This document shows positions 51,799-61,776 of a stretch of 64,000 nt of DNA, piece after piece. The DNA is from JAHEME01 sp034435035 (GTDB lineage Bacteria > Chloroflexota > Anaerolineae > Aggregatilineales > UBA3940). Positions within the stretch are counted from its first letter, which is position 1, and each line of letters begins with the position of its first letter. Where the stretch lies: NCBI GenBank assembly GCA_034435035.1, contig DAOTXW010000060.1, positions 1 through 64,000 on the forward strand, in the 5' to 3' direction. The translations under genes and the position numbers were made by a program. The notes under the pieces are model-generated. The model was not told the origin of the DNA, did no database searches, and saw only the letters and a list, made by a program, of their open reading frames with translations.

Positions 51799-52446
51799 TT
51801 ATGGCGTGATGATCCCCTTCTGAATGGCGTACTTGATCAGCTCGCCGCGATCGTGCAGCGCCAGCTTCTGCATCAGATGCAGCCGGTGTGTCTTGACGGT
51901 CTTGATGCTGATGCTCAGCAGGGCGGCGATCTGGCGGTTGGTGTAGCCCTCGGCCACCAGCTGGAGCACCTCGCGCTCGCGGGCAGTCAGCTCGTCGGCG
52001 GGGGTGGGCGCTTCGTCGGCGCTGAGGCTCTCGACATAGGCATCCGCCAGCACGCGGGCCACCATCGGGGAGAAGAACGCGCCGCCGGCGGCCACGGCCC
52101 GGATGGCGGTGACCAGCTCATGGCCGGCTGCATGCTTGAGCACATAGCCGGCTGCGCCGGCGGCCAGCACCTGCTGCACATATTCCTCGTTCTGGTGCAT
52201 GGTCAGGATCAGCACGCGGACGCCGGGGCAGTCGCGGGCGATCTGGCGGGTGGCCTCCAGGCCGTTCAGCAGCGGCATGGCGATGTCCATCAGCACCACA
52301 TCCGGCTGCAGCGCGCGGGCCTGCTCCACCGCCAGACGGCCGTTATCGGCCTCGCCGACGACCTGCATGTCCGGCTCATCGCCCAGCAGGGCGCGGATGC
52401 CATCGCGCAGGATGGCATGGTCATCGGCCAGCAGGACGCGGATCAT
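51799..52446 (-). CDS. NarL/FixJ-type response regulator
   Basis: 215 residues. REC domain: VLLADDHAILRDG, acceptor Asp in VVLMDIAMPLLNG, LTMH and VLKHAAG (Lys). LuxR-type helix-turn-helix: LTAREREVLQLVAEGYTNRQIAALLSISIKTVKTHRLHL. ATG 52446 is used; GTG 52464, overlapping the kinase stop, is an alternative. It is translated with the upstream histidine kinase and activates or represses unknown targets. Confidence 0.93.
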   Translation of the reverse strand: MIRVLLADDHAILRDGIRALLGDEPDMQVVGEADNGRLAVEQARALQPDVVLMDIAMPLLNGLEATRQIARDCPGVRVLILTMHQNEEYVQQVLAAGAAGYVLKHAAGHELVTAIRAVAAGGAFFSPMVARVLADAYVESLSADEAPTPADELTAREREVLQLVAEGYTNRQIAALLSISIKTVKTHRLHLMQKLALHDRGELIKYAIQKGIITP

Positions 52447-52460
52447 CGCGGGGGGTTCCC

Positions 52461-53519
52461 TCACACCGGCAGCCGCATCTGGATGTGTGTGCCGGCGCCG
52501 GGCGTCGAGTCGATGGTCAGGCTGCCGCCCAGCGCAGCGGCCCGCTCGCGCATGCCGAACAGCCCGAAGTGCTGCCCGTTCCGGGCGGCCCCGCCCGGGT
52601 CGAAGCCCACGCCGTCATCCTCCACGGTCAGCTCGAGCGTGGCGTGCCATTCCGGGTGGCCCGGCGCGGGCAGGCCGGGCTGGCAGCACAGGCAGATCGT
52701 CACCTGGCTGGCATCGGCGTGTTTGACCACGTTGTTGATCGCCTCCTGCGCGATGCGGAAGAGCGCCGTCTCGGCGGGTGGGGGCAGCCGGGGCAGGTTG
52801 TCGGGCAGATGGAACTCCACGTCGATGCCCTGCGACTCCAGGTGCTGGCGGGCGTACCAGCGGATGGCGGGGATCAGCCCCAGATCGTCCAGCAGCAGCG
52901 GGCGCAGATCGGCCACCAGCACGCGCAGGCCGTCCAGGGTCTCGGCGGCCAGCTCGCGGGCGGCCTGCAGCCGGCGCTTGAGGTCGCCCCGGTCCTCCGG
53001 GATGGCCCCGTCGATGCGCTCCAGCGCGATCAGCAGGCTGGCGAGCGACTGGCTGGTTTCGTCGTGCAGCTCGCGGGCGATGCGCTTGCGCTCCTCCTCC
53101 TGGGCGGTGATCACCTGAGCGGAGAGCGCCCGCAGCTGCTCGCGGTTGGCGTCGATGGTGGCGGTGTGGGCGGCCAGACGCTCCAGCATGGCGTTGAGGG
53201 CGTCGGTCAGGCGGGTGATGTCGGGATCCTGCGTGGCCGGGACAGGGGCGCGTGCCGCGAGGTGGCCATCGCGGATCTCATCCACCGTGCTGGTGAGATC
53301 GGACAGCGGGCGCAGGGCGATGCGCAGCACGACGTAGTTCAGCGCCAGGCTCAGCGCCACGCCGGCAGCGGTGAAAATCACGGCCAGAGCGAAGGCCGAC
53401 GCCTCCACCAGGGCTTTAGTCAGCAGGGTGCCGATGCTGGCTCCGACCACGACCACCAGCCCATTCGCGATCAGCAGGCGCGCCAGAATCGGCAGACGCC
53501 GCGGAGCAATCCAGCCCAT
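52461..53519 (-). CDS. NarX/LiaS-type sensor histidine kinase
   Basis: 352 residues. Two N-terminal membrane helices (about 13-34 and 40-65) with almost no extracytoplasmic loop, so it senses within the membrane or via partners. HAMP (ALRPLSDLTSTVDEIRDGHLAARA), HisKA_3 with RIARELHDETSQSL (His accepts phosphate), N-box EAINNVVKHA, DDGVGFD and GLFGMRERA of the HATPase. Overlaps the response regulator start by a few bases, forming a classic pair. Confidence 0.93.
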   Translation of the reverse strand: MGWIAPRRLPILARLLIANGLVVVVGASIGTLLTKALVEASAFALAVIFTAAGVALSLALNYVVLRIALRPLSDLTSTVDEIRDGHLAARAPVPATQDPDITRLTDALNAMLERLAAHTATIDANREQLRALSAQVITAQEEERKRIARELHDETSQSLASLLIALERIDGAIPEDRGDLKRRLQAARELAAETLDGLRVLVADLRPLLLDDLGLIPAIRWYARQHLESQGIDVEFHLPDNLPRLPPPAETALFRIAQEAINNVVKHADASQVTICLCCQPGLPAPGHPEWHATLELTVEDDGVGFDPGGAARNGQHFGLFGMRERAAALGGSLTIDSTPGAGTHIQMRLPV

Positions 53520-53642
53520 AAGGCCCTCGCAGCGGTTCCAACAGGCGTCGGAATACCCCTAGCGTAGCTGAAGTCCGCGCGGCGCCTCAGTATCAGATGT
53601 CATGAGACCCCCGGCGAATCGTCACCCCTCCGCGGGCGGCGG

Positions 53643-54158
53643 CTACTCCGCGTTCTCGCTGCTGGACGGAAGCTCCAGGAACTCGGCGACGCCCGTCGCC
53701 AGGTCAAGCAGACACACGGAGCGCGGCTCCACGCGCTTGCCGCCCAGCGCCCCCGGGTTGATCACCCGCGTGCCGCCCGTGGCCAGATCGCTGCGCTCGT
53801 GCGAATGGCCCCGGAAGATGTAGGCATGCCGCCCGGCGCGGATCAGTTCCTTCAGGCGGCGGCTGTCGTCGCCGTGGATGGCCGCCACCGACACCCCGGC
53901 GATCTGCCCGTGAAACTCGATGTTGATGCTCCCCTGCCGGATCACATCGCCGACGGCCCGCGCCAGCCCGCCCCGGTCGGCATCGATGTTGCCAAAGACG
54001 AAGTCCACCTGCCAGCCCCGGAACAGCCGCACGATCTCCGGGCTGGTGATGTCCCCGCAGTGGATCAGCCGCTCCGCGCCGCGGCGGTGCAGCAGCGCCA
54101 GCGCTTCGCGGGTGTTGGTGGCATTGTTGTGGGTATCGGACAGGATGCCGAGTTTCAT
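53643..54158 (-). CDS. YfcE/MJ0936-type metallophosphoesterase
   Basis: 171 residues. Metal-binding motifs of calcineurin-like phosphodiesterases: LSDTHNN (Asp, His), HCGDITSPE, GNIDAD, HGDD and GHSHERSD. Members hydrolyse phosphodiesters in vitro; the physiological substrate is unknown. GGAGG precedes ATG 54158. The promoter shares its -35 box with that of the divergent GNAT gene. Confidence 0.93.
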   Translation of the reverse strand: MKLGILSDTHNNATNTREALALLHRRGAERLIHCGDITSPEIVRLFRGWQVDFVFGNIDADRGGLARAVGDVIRQGSINIEFHGQIAGVSVAAIHGDDSRRLKELIRAGRHAYIFRGHSHERSDLATGGTRVINPGALGGKRVEPRSVCLLDLATGVAEFLELPSSSENAE

Positions 54159-54183
54159 GGCGTCCTCCGTGCAAGGATGCCTT

Positions 54184-54234
54184 ATTGTAGCCCGCCCGCG
54201 CTGCGTTGCCAGAGTGCCCCGCCCCGGTTACAAT
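54184..54234. promoter_or_regulatory. Divergent promoter pair sharing one -35 hexamer
   Basis: Plus strand: TTGCCA (54206-54211), 17 bases, TACAAT (54229-54234). Minus strand: the same six base pairs read as TGGCAA, 16 bases, TACAAT (54189-54184). Two polymerases cannot use the shared box together. The plus start is predicted near 54241, right at the GNAT start codon. Confidence 0.7.
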
Positions 54235-54241
54235 CCCCGCC

Positions 54242-54796
54242 GTGACACCGGTAGAACCCTCCACCACCCTGACCGTGCGCTCGGCGATGCCCAGCGACTA
54301 CGATATCTGCCTGACGCTCGATCACAGCGCCAGCACCGATTTCGTATGGCAGATGGTCAAGGAGGAACTGGACGGGGCGCTGCAGGTGGCCTTCCGACCG
54401 GCACGCCTGCCGCGCTCGATGAAAGTGCTTTATCCCCGGGCCGGCGATGTGCTGATCCAGTCGTGGCAGCAGCATGCCGCGTTTCTGGTGACGCAGTGGG
54501 GGCCGGACGTGGTAGGCTACCTGAACCTGCGCGAGGAGCCGGCCCAGGAAGCCGCCTGGGTGGCCGATCTGGTGATCGACCGCGGTTTCCGGATGCGCGG
54601 CCTGGGCACGGCGCTGCTGCGGGCCGCCCGGCAGTGGGCGGTGGAGCGCCGTCTGCGCCGGCTGATCGTGGAGACGCAGACCAAGAATTACCCCGCGATC
54701 CGCTTCCTGCAGAAGCGCGGGCTGGTCTTGGCGGGTTATAACGACCTGTACTATCCCAACCAGGACATCGCTGTCTTCTTCGGCCAAACTCTCTGA
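54242..54796 (+). CDS. GNAT-family acetyltransferase, probably from a leaderless mRNA
   Basis: 184 residues. GNAT fold: LTVRSAMPSDYDICLTL (strand 1), VVGYLNLREE, VADLVIDRGFRMRGLGTALLRAARQWA (acetyl-CoA loop R/Q-x-x-G-x-G/A) and ETQTKNYPAIRFLQKRGLVLAGYNDLYY. It resembles RimI-type N-acetyltransferases; the target is unknown. GTG 54242 is the only start downstream of the -10 box that keeps strand 1; the predicted transcription start is about one base before it, so the message would be leaderless. It is followed 11 bases later by the 7TM regulator. Confidence 0.85.
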   Translation: MTPVEPSTTLTVRSAMPSDYDICLTLDHSASTDFVWQMVKEELDGALQVAFRPARLPRSMKVLYPRAGDVLIQSWQQHAAFLVTQWGPDVVGYLNLREEPAQEAAWVADLVIDRGFRMRGLGTALLRAARQWAVERRLRRLIVETQTKNYPAIRFLQKRGLVLAGYNDLYYPNQDIAVFFGQTL

Positions 54797-54807
54797 CCGC
54801 GACGCCT

Positions 54808-56760
54808 ATGGCACTGCTTTTCGCCCGGCTGGGGCCGCTGCTCAACGAGAGCCTGAGCGCAGCCATCGCCATTATCTCCGGCTCTTTCCTCCTGTACGGG
54901 GTGGTCAAGGACGTGCGCAACCAGGTGGCGCGTGCCTTCAGCATCCTGCTGCTGTTCGTCACCCTGACCTACATCGGCGATCTGGGGGTGGGCTTCGCCG
55001 GGGAGCGCCTGGAGTCCGCCGAGACGTGGCTGCGCTTCCAGTGGATCGGCATCGCCTTCACCCCGGCGGCCTACGTCCATGTCTCGGATGCCATCCTGGC
55101 GATGACCGGGCTGCCCTCGCGCGGGCGGCGGCGCTGGACCGTGCGGCTGCTGTATCTGGCGGCGGCGATCTTCCTGACGCTGGTGGTCGCCAGTGACGCG
55201 ATCGTGCGCAGCCCCAGCGCCGAGCCGGCCCCGCACTTCCGGCCCGGCCCGGCCTTCGCGCTGTTTCTGATCTACTTCGTCGGCTCGGTCACGCTGAGCT
55301 TCTGGTTCATCCTGCGGGCGCGGCGGCGCACCCTCACCGAATCCACCCGCCGCCGGATGACTTACCTGCTGGCAACCTATGCCGCGCCCGCCCTGGCCGT
55401 CTTCCCCTTCCTGCTGGTCTCTGGCCGCGCCGAGCTGTCCGCCGGGCTGTTCTATGCCGTGCTGATGCTGGCCGATGCGGCGCTGGCGATCATGCTGACC
55501 TTCATGGCCTATGTCATGGCCTTCATGGGCACGCTCCAGCCCGACCGGCTGATCAAGTCCCAGATGCTTCAGTTCTTTCTGCGCGGGCCGGTGGTCGCCA
55601 TCGCCACGCTCGCGGTGATCGTCTGGGTGCCGCGGGCCGGGCGTGTGGTGGGCCTGCCCGGTCAGGAAGTCATGCCGTTCCTGGCCGTCTTCACGATCCT
55701 CTTCCTGCAGTGGTCGATCACCATTCTGCGGCCGCCGCTGGAGCGGCTGCTGATCTACGCCCACGATCACCCGGAGATCCGCCGTATTCAGGAAATGCAG
55801 GATCGCCTGCTGGCCACCGCCGATTTCACCCAGCTGCTGGATTCGATCCTGGCCGCGCTGTGCGACTATCTGCGCGTGCCCGCGGCTTTTGTGGCGTCCT
55901 TCTCGGATGGGCAGCCCCGCCTGGAGCGGACAGTGGGCCTGCAGGCCGGTTTCACTGCCGAGCTGGAGCAGGCCGCCGACCTCGCCTCGGAGGTGGTGAA
56001 CGGCGACCGCCCGCAGCCGGTGAGCAGCGGCGAGGCCGCGGCGATGTTCGTCTGGCGGGGCTTCTGGCTGATCCCGCTGCATACCCGGTCTAATGGCCAG
56101 CCCCGGCTGATCGGCCTGCTGGGCGTGGCCCGGCCCGCCGATCCGATCTCGCCGGATCAGCCGGAGCGCTGGCGGGTGCTGATGGCATTGGCCGCCCGTG
56201 TCACTGAAGTGCTGGAAGACCGCCACCTGCAGAATGGCATCTTTGCGGCGCTCGAAGGGTTGATGCCGGAGATCCGGGCGATACAGCAGCTGCGCGGCGA
56301 GGCCCAGTACGGCGGTGTGGAGGCGCTGACCGCGCCCCGGGGGCAGCCGGCCGTCAGCCCGGACTTTGTGGGGCGCGTCAAGGACGCCCTCAACCAGTAC
56401 TGGGGCGGCCCCAAGCTGACCGACTCCGCCCTGATGCGGCTGGCGGTCGTCCAGCAGGCTCTGAATGAGAACGAGGGCAACCCTCAGCGGGCGATGCGCG
56501 CCGTGCTGCACCAGGCCATCGAGAACCTGCGCCCGGAAGGCCAGCGCAGCATGACCACCACCGAGTGGATCCTCTACAACATCCTGGAGATGCGCTTCAT
56601 CCAGGGGCGCAAGGTGCGCGACGTGGCCATGCGGCTGGCGATGAGCGAATCCGACCTGTACCGCAAGCAGCGCGTGGCCATCGAATCGGTCGCCGAGGTG
56701 ATCGCCAAGATGGAGCAGGGCGCCAGCGATCCCGGCGAAGCCGCTCCGCCCACCCGGTAA
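54808..56760 (+). CDS. Membrane sensor with GAF domain and C-terminal helix-turn-helix
   Basis: 650 residues. Residues 10-320 hold about eight membrane helices of the kind found at the N-terminus of 7TM histidine kinases. A connector with RIQEMQDRLLATADFTQLLDSIL leads to a GAF domain (about 340-480; AAFVASFSDGQPRLER, FWLIPLHTRSNGQPRLIGLLGVARP). There is no HisKA/HATPase. The C-terminal 110 residues are helical and end with a sigma-region-4-like helix-turn-helix (RKVRDVAMRLAMSESDLYRKQRVAIESVAEVI). It appears to be a membrane-tethered one-component regulator linking a small-molecule GAF signal to transcription. Confidence 0.78.
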   Translation: MALLFARLGPLLNESLSAAIAIISGSFLLYGVVKDVRNQVARAFSILLLFVTLTYIGDLGVGFAGERLESAETWLRFQWIGIAFTPAAYVHVSDAILAMTGLPSRGRRRWTVRLLYLAAAIFLTLVVASDAIVRSPSAEPAPHFRPGPAFALFLIYFVGSVTLSFWFILRARRRTLTESTRRRMTYLLATYAAPALAVFPFLLVSGRAELSAGLFYAVLMLADAALAIMLTFMAYVMAFMGTLQPDRLIKSQMLQFFLRGPVVAIATLAVIVWVPRAGRVVGLPGQEVMPFLAVFTILFLQWSITILRPPLERLLIYAHDHPEIRRIQEMQDRLLATADFTQLLDSILAALCDYLRVPAAFVASFSDGQPRLERTVGLQAGFTAELEQAADLASEVVNGDRPQPVSSGEAAAMFVWRGFWLIPLHTRSNGQPRLIGLLGVARPADPISPDQPERWRVLMALAARVTEVLEDRHLQNGIFAALEGLMPEIRAIQQLRGEAQYGGVEALTAPRGQPAVSPDFVGRVKDALNQYWGGPKLTDSALMRLAVVQQALNENEGNPQRAMRAVLHQAIENLRPEGQRSMTTTEWILYNILEMRFIQGRKVRDVAMRLAMSESDLYRKQRVAIESVAEVIAKMEQGASDPGEAAPPTR

Positions 56761-56787
56761 CGCAACGGGCGGCCTTCTGCTGCCCCC

Positions 56788-58815
<2,028 letters not shown>

Positions 58816-58974
58816 GGTGCCTCGCGGTTGACGGGTTCAACATCCGGGATTATCCGCTATCGCGCCCGGCGGCGCCAGCATGGCGGCTGCCGGCTATCCG
58901 ATGGGTCCCGATATCGGCCAATATCATAACTTACCGCGCTGGCCGGCGCGGCCCTGCGCCCACCCGCGCGATGA
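58816..58974. other. Region between the metalloprotease and T-box promoters
   Basis: GATATCGGCCAATATC (58910-58925) is a near-perfect 16-base palindrome (one mismatched pair), in an AT-rich island upstream of the metalloprotease gene; it may be an operator. No clear minus-strand promoter or gene is seen elsewhere in this stretch. Confidence 0.45.
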
Positions 58975-59003
58975 TTGACGTTCCTCGCCGGGCGTGTTAC
59001 GAT
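58975..59003 (+). promoter_or_regulatory. Promoter of the T-box operon
   Basis: TTGACG (58975-58980), 17 bases, TACGAT (58998-59003), placing the start near 59010 and giving a leader of about 340 bases ahead of alaX. Confidence 0.75.
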
Positions 59004-59009
59004 TGACGC

Positions 59010-59302
59010 AATCGATAAAGACAGGCTGTGACGGAAACGAGCAGGCGGCCCGCCGCCCTCCCAGCGAGCCCGGATCGGTGAGAGCCGGGCAGGCGGCCCC
59101 GCCGAATATCCTTCCGGAGCCGCCGGGCCGAAAGCGCCCCGTCCGGTCGGGGCGTCCACTAAGCCCTGCCGGGCCCACCGCCCGTTACCCCGGTGCGGCA
59201 GCCATCGCGCAGCCGGACGAGCGCTGCGGGCGGGCCACCGTCCGCAGAATCAGGGTGGTACCACGGGAGAGCTGCGCTCTCGTCCCTTGCGGGACGGGAG
59301 CG
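59010..59302 (+). promoter_or_regulatory. T-box riboswitch
   Basis: Hallmarks: stem I with AGCGAGCCCGG and GGTGAGAGCC (59063-59086), a specifier-loop-like GAA at 59104-59106 followed by T and ATC (59108-59110) and the stem-I end TCCGGAGCCG, and the T-box core AGGGTGGTACCACGG (59252-59266) that pairs with the tRNA acceptor end. The core is directly followed by a terminator hairpin. ATC as the specifier would mean tRNA-Ile; the reading of the specifier position is tentative. Confidence 0.9.
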
Positions 59303-59305
59303 TTT
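59275..59305 (+). terminator. T-box terminator hairpin
   Basis: 12-bp stem (59275-59286 with 59291-59302), loop TTGC, one G-T pair, then TTTCACGTTT. It competes with the antiterminator that includes the T-box core just upstream. Confidence 0.8.
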
Positions 59306-59348
59306 CACGTTTAATTGGATCAGGCTGGCGCACGGCAGGTGCCCGACA

Positions 59349-60083
59349 ATGACCGAACTGATCTACCAGACCGACAGCTACCAGCAGACCTTCAGCGCCC
59401 GCGTCACCGGCGTGGATGAAGTGAACCATGCGGTCCTGCTCGATCGCACGGCCTTCTACCCCGGCGGCGGCGGTCAGCCCTCCGATCAGGGCTGGCTGAC
59501 AGTCGAAGGCAAGCCTTACCGCGTGCTGAAGTGCGCGAAGGCCCCGGCAGGGGTGCTGCACCTCCTGGAGCGCGCGCCTGACGGCGGGCCGCGCCTGCCC
59601 CGGCTGGCTGCGGTGGCGGACGGCGCGATCGACTGGGAGCGCCGCTACCAGCTCATGCGCACCCATACCGCCATGCACATCCTGTGCGGCGTGATCTTCC
59701 GCGACTACGGCGCATCGGTCACCGGCGGGGAGATGGAACCGCTCAGGGGTCGTATGGACTTCGAGTTCGAGACGATGCGGCAGGAGTTTGTGCGCGAGAT
59801 CGAGCAGAAGATCAACGTTGAGGTCGCGGCGGCCCGCCCCGTCGAGGCCCGCATCCTGCCCCGCGAGGAGGCTTTCCGGATCCCCGACCTGATCCGGACG
59901 AAGATCAACCTGCTGCCGGAGGGCATCGCGCAGGTGCGTGTCGTGGAAATCGTGGGCCTTGACCTGCAGGCAGACGGCGGCACCCATGTCCGCAGCACAG
60001 CCGAGGTGGGCCGCCTGCGGGTGGTGGACTACAAGAGCAAGGGCCGGATCAACAAGCGCATCTATGTGGAGGTTGAAGCCTAG
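59349..60083 (+). CDS. alaX: AlaX-type alanyl-tRNA editing protein
   Basis: 244 residues. Free-standing editing domain homologous to the AlaRS editing region; it deacylates mischarged Ser/Gly-tRNA-Ala. TAFYPGGGGQPSDQGWL opening, zinc motif RTHTAMHIL (HxxxH) and MDFEFE. The second metal motif reads QADGGTHV rather than the more familiar C-G-G-T-H, so the usual Cys is Asp; the His remains. The start at 59349 follows the leader; an upstream in-frame extension runs through the T-box and is rejected. It is first gene of the T-box operon and its stop overlaps the next start (TAGTG). Confidence 0.9.
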   Translation: MTELIYQTDSYQQTFSARVTGVDEVNHAVLLDRTAFYPGGGGQPSDQGWLTVEGKPYRVLKCAKAPAGVLHLLERAPDGGPRLPRLAAVADGAIDWERRYQLMRTHTAMHILCGVIFRDYGASVTGGEMEPLRGRMDFEFETMRQEFVREIEQKINVEVAAARPVEARILPREEAFRIPDLIRTKINLLPEGIAQVRVVEIVGLDLQADGGTHVRSTAEVGRLRVVDYKSKGRINKRIYVEVEA

Positions 60084-60793
60084 TGCGTGTGCTGCATGAG
60101 CCGCAGCCCGGAGAACAGCTGGTGGCCCGCGGACGCTACCGCTATCTGCGGCATAACCAGCCCACCGGACAGATCGAGACGTGGCAGATCAGCCGCCTGC
60201 CGGATGGATCGGAGGTGGTGCGGGCGGATGTAGATGGGCGGGGGGCCGCCGGTGCGCCCAGCCTGCTCAGCCACCTGCAGCGCCGTCCGACGCACCATCT
60301 GGACTGGCTGCGGCTGCGGCTCGAGAAGGGCGGCTTTGCGGCGGCGGCTCACTATACCTTTGAAGAGGCCCAGGTGAACACGGCCCGTCAGGCGCAGGAC
60401 TTCCCGCGCCGCCAGGAGTCCCTGGAAATTGCCGCCAACTATGTGGTGGACTATCATCCTGTGATCGCGCATGATTATGTATGGCGCGGGTATCCACCCC
60501 AGGCGGAGGGCAAGGCCTGGTCGATCCCCGTCTTCAGCCCCGACCTGTGGGCGCCCGGCGAGGACGTGCTGGGCGGACGTGCGCTGCGCTTCACCATCAC
60601 GCCGCTGCCGCCGGAGACCTGCGCGGTGCCTGCCGGGCAGTATCCGCAGGCCCTGCGCTACCGGATTGTCCTGAGCGACGGCGTGGTCGCTCTGGCGTGG
60701 TTCGATGCAGCGGGCATCCCGCTGCGCTGGCTGTACCCTGAGAAGGGATACGATTTCGTGCTGGAAGAATACATCAGGGAAGATCATGTCTGA
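60083..60793 (+). CDS. Conserved hypothetical protein in the alaX operon
   Basis: 236 residues, no signal peptide or membrane helix. Beta-rich with regions LVARGRYRYLRHNQPTGQIETWQIS, SLEIAANYVVDYHPVIAHDYVWRGYP and VALAWFDAAGIPLRWLYPEKGYDFVLEEYI. I do not recognise the family with confidence; the DUF402/nucleotide-phosphatase-like barrel is one possibility to test. GTG start overlaps the alaX stop, and its own stop overlaps the next gene, so it is translationally coupled to alaX. Confidence 0.7.
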   Translation: MRVLHEPQPGEQLVARGRYRYLRHNQPTGQIETWQISRLPDGSEVVRADVDGRGAAGAPSLLSHLQRRPTHHLDWLRLRLEKGGFAAAAHYTFEEAQVNTARQAQDFPRRQESLEIAANYVVDYHPVIAHDYVWRGYPPQAEGKAWSIPVFSPDLWAPGEDVLGGRALRFTITPLPPETCAVPAGQYPQALRYRIVLSDGVVALAWFDAAGIPLRWLYPEKGYDFVLEEYIREDHV

Positions 60794-61592
60794 TTACAGC
60801 CAGCGGATGGCCCGGGCCAGCGCTCGAATCGCCGAACTGGAAACCCGGCTTGGCCAGGTATGTGGCCGATACGTTGAGATGATCCATGTGATGGGCAAGT
60901 TTCTGATTCGCTACCGCGAAGAGATCGCGCCCTATCACCTGGCGCTGGCTCTGGTGCAGCGCGAGATTGCTGACGTCCGGGGTCTGCTGGGCGACCCGGA
61001 AGCGCTGGAGCGAGGCGAGGCGAATACCCCGCTGAGTCGTCTGCTGGCCGAGCAGCTGTCGCCTTCGGTTGAGGAGCAGTTCGAGCGCGTCTGGAGAGGC
61101 AAACCCGCGCCGAACCTGGGGATGCAGGAGGCGCTCGCGCCGCCCTCCGCCGAGGTCAGCGCGCTGTATGCGCGGGCTGTGGCGCTGACACATCCCAGCC
61201 TGGCGCCTGACCTGCAAAGCCGTCGGCAGCAGATCCGCCTGTTCAACGATGTGAACCGGGCCTATCTGCGCCGCGATGCTAACACCCTGAGGCTGCTGGT
61301 GGAATCGCGCACGGCGCACAGCAACCTGCCGCAGTTCGTCGATGAGCAGACAGTGCGGACGCAGGAGGAGCGCGCCTACGCGCTGGAGCAGGTGATCGCT
61401 GAAATGGAAGCCCTGCTGGCGGATCTGAGCTACGGCGAGGCCGCCCGCCTGCAGGCGCAGGCCCGTCTGGAGAGCGAGTCAGGCCGCGATCTGCTCGTCG
61501 ATCTCAACGCGGCGATCCGGGCTGAGCTGGCGACCGCAGAAAGAGAGCTGGCCGCGCTGAAGGCCCGGCTGGGCCCGCAGCAGCCGGGCTGA
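60786..61592 (+). CDS. Coiled-coil protein with degenerate J-domain-like motif
   Basis: 268 residues. N-terminal and C-terminal parts are helical coiled coils (MARASARIAELETRLG, REIADVRGLLG, AERELAALKARLG). Residues about 135-180 resemble a J domain (SALYARAVALTHPSLAPDLQSRRQQIRLFNDVNRAYLRRD) in which HPD is HPS, so DnaK stimulation is unlikely. AGGGAAG lies upstream of ATG 60786. It overlaps the preceding gene by eight bases. Function unknown; it sits between alaX and ileS, and the arrangement suggests a link to tRNA charging or quality control only by position. Confidence 0.72.
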   Translation: MSDYSQRMARASARIAELETRLGQVCGRYVEMIHVMGKFLIRYREEIAPYHLALALVQREIADVRGLLGDPEALERGEANTPLSRLLAEQLSPSVEEQFERVWRGKPAPNLGMQEALAPPSAEVSALYARAVALTHPSLAPDLQSRRQQIRLFNDVNRAYLRRDANTLRLLVESRTAHSNLPQFVDEQTVRTQEERAYALEQVIAEMEALLADLSYGEAARLQAQARLESESGRDLLVDLNAAIRAELATAERELAALKARLGPQQPG

Positions 61593-61612
61593 CTGATCAA
61601 GGGGGTGATCCG

Positions 61613-61687
61613 ATGATGCTGCGCCGCTCTGCCGCAGCCTGCTCGATTAGCGGGGGGACCCCACGCCCTCTCATGCGCCGCGGCTGA
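61613..61687 (+). CDS. Possible leader ORF upstream of ileS
   Basis: 24 codons from ATGATG with GGGGGTG upstream, ending TGA at 61685-61687. It holds one Ile and many Arg codons and precedes a terminator-like hairpin. It is a weak candidate for a translational attenuator of ileS or a random ORF. Confidence 0.25.
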   Translation: MMLRRSAAACSISGGTPRPLMRRG

Positions 61688-61706
61688 CCGTCTGTCGCGG
61701 GGCTGG

Positions 61707-61729
61707 GAGGCGGCGCACTGCGCCGCCTC
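61707..61729 (+). terminator. Terminator-like hairpin before ileS
   Basis: GAGGCGGCG (61707-61715) pairs with CGCCGCCTC (61721-61729), loop CACTG, followed by TGTGTTTGTCT. It lies 48 bases before ileS, after the J-like gene, and may limit read-through into ileS. Confidence 0.7.
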
Positions 61730-61776
61730 TGTGTTTGTCTGGCCTGGCCAGCGATCTGGCAGATTGAGGAGAAACC

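Noticed and set aside
59193..59348. N-terminal extension of AlaX
   Set aside because: The in-frame codons run through the T-box core and terminator, so they are not translated.
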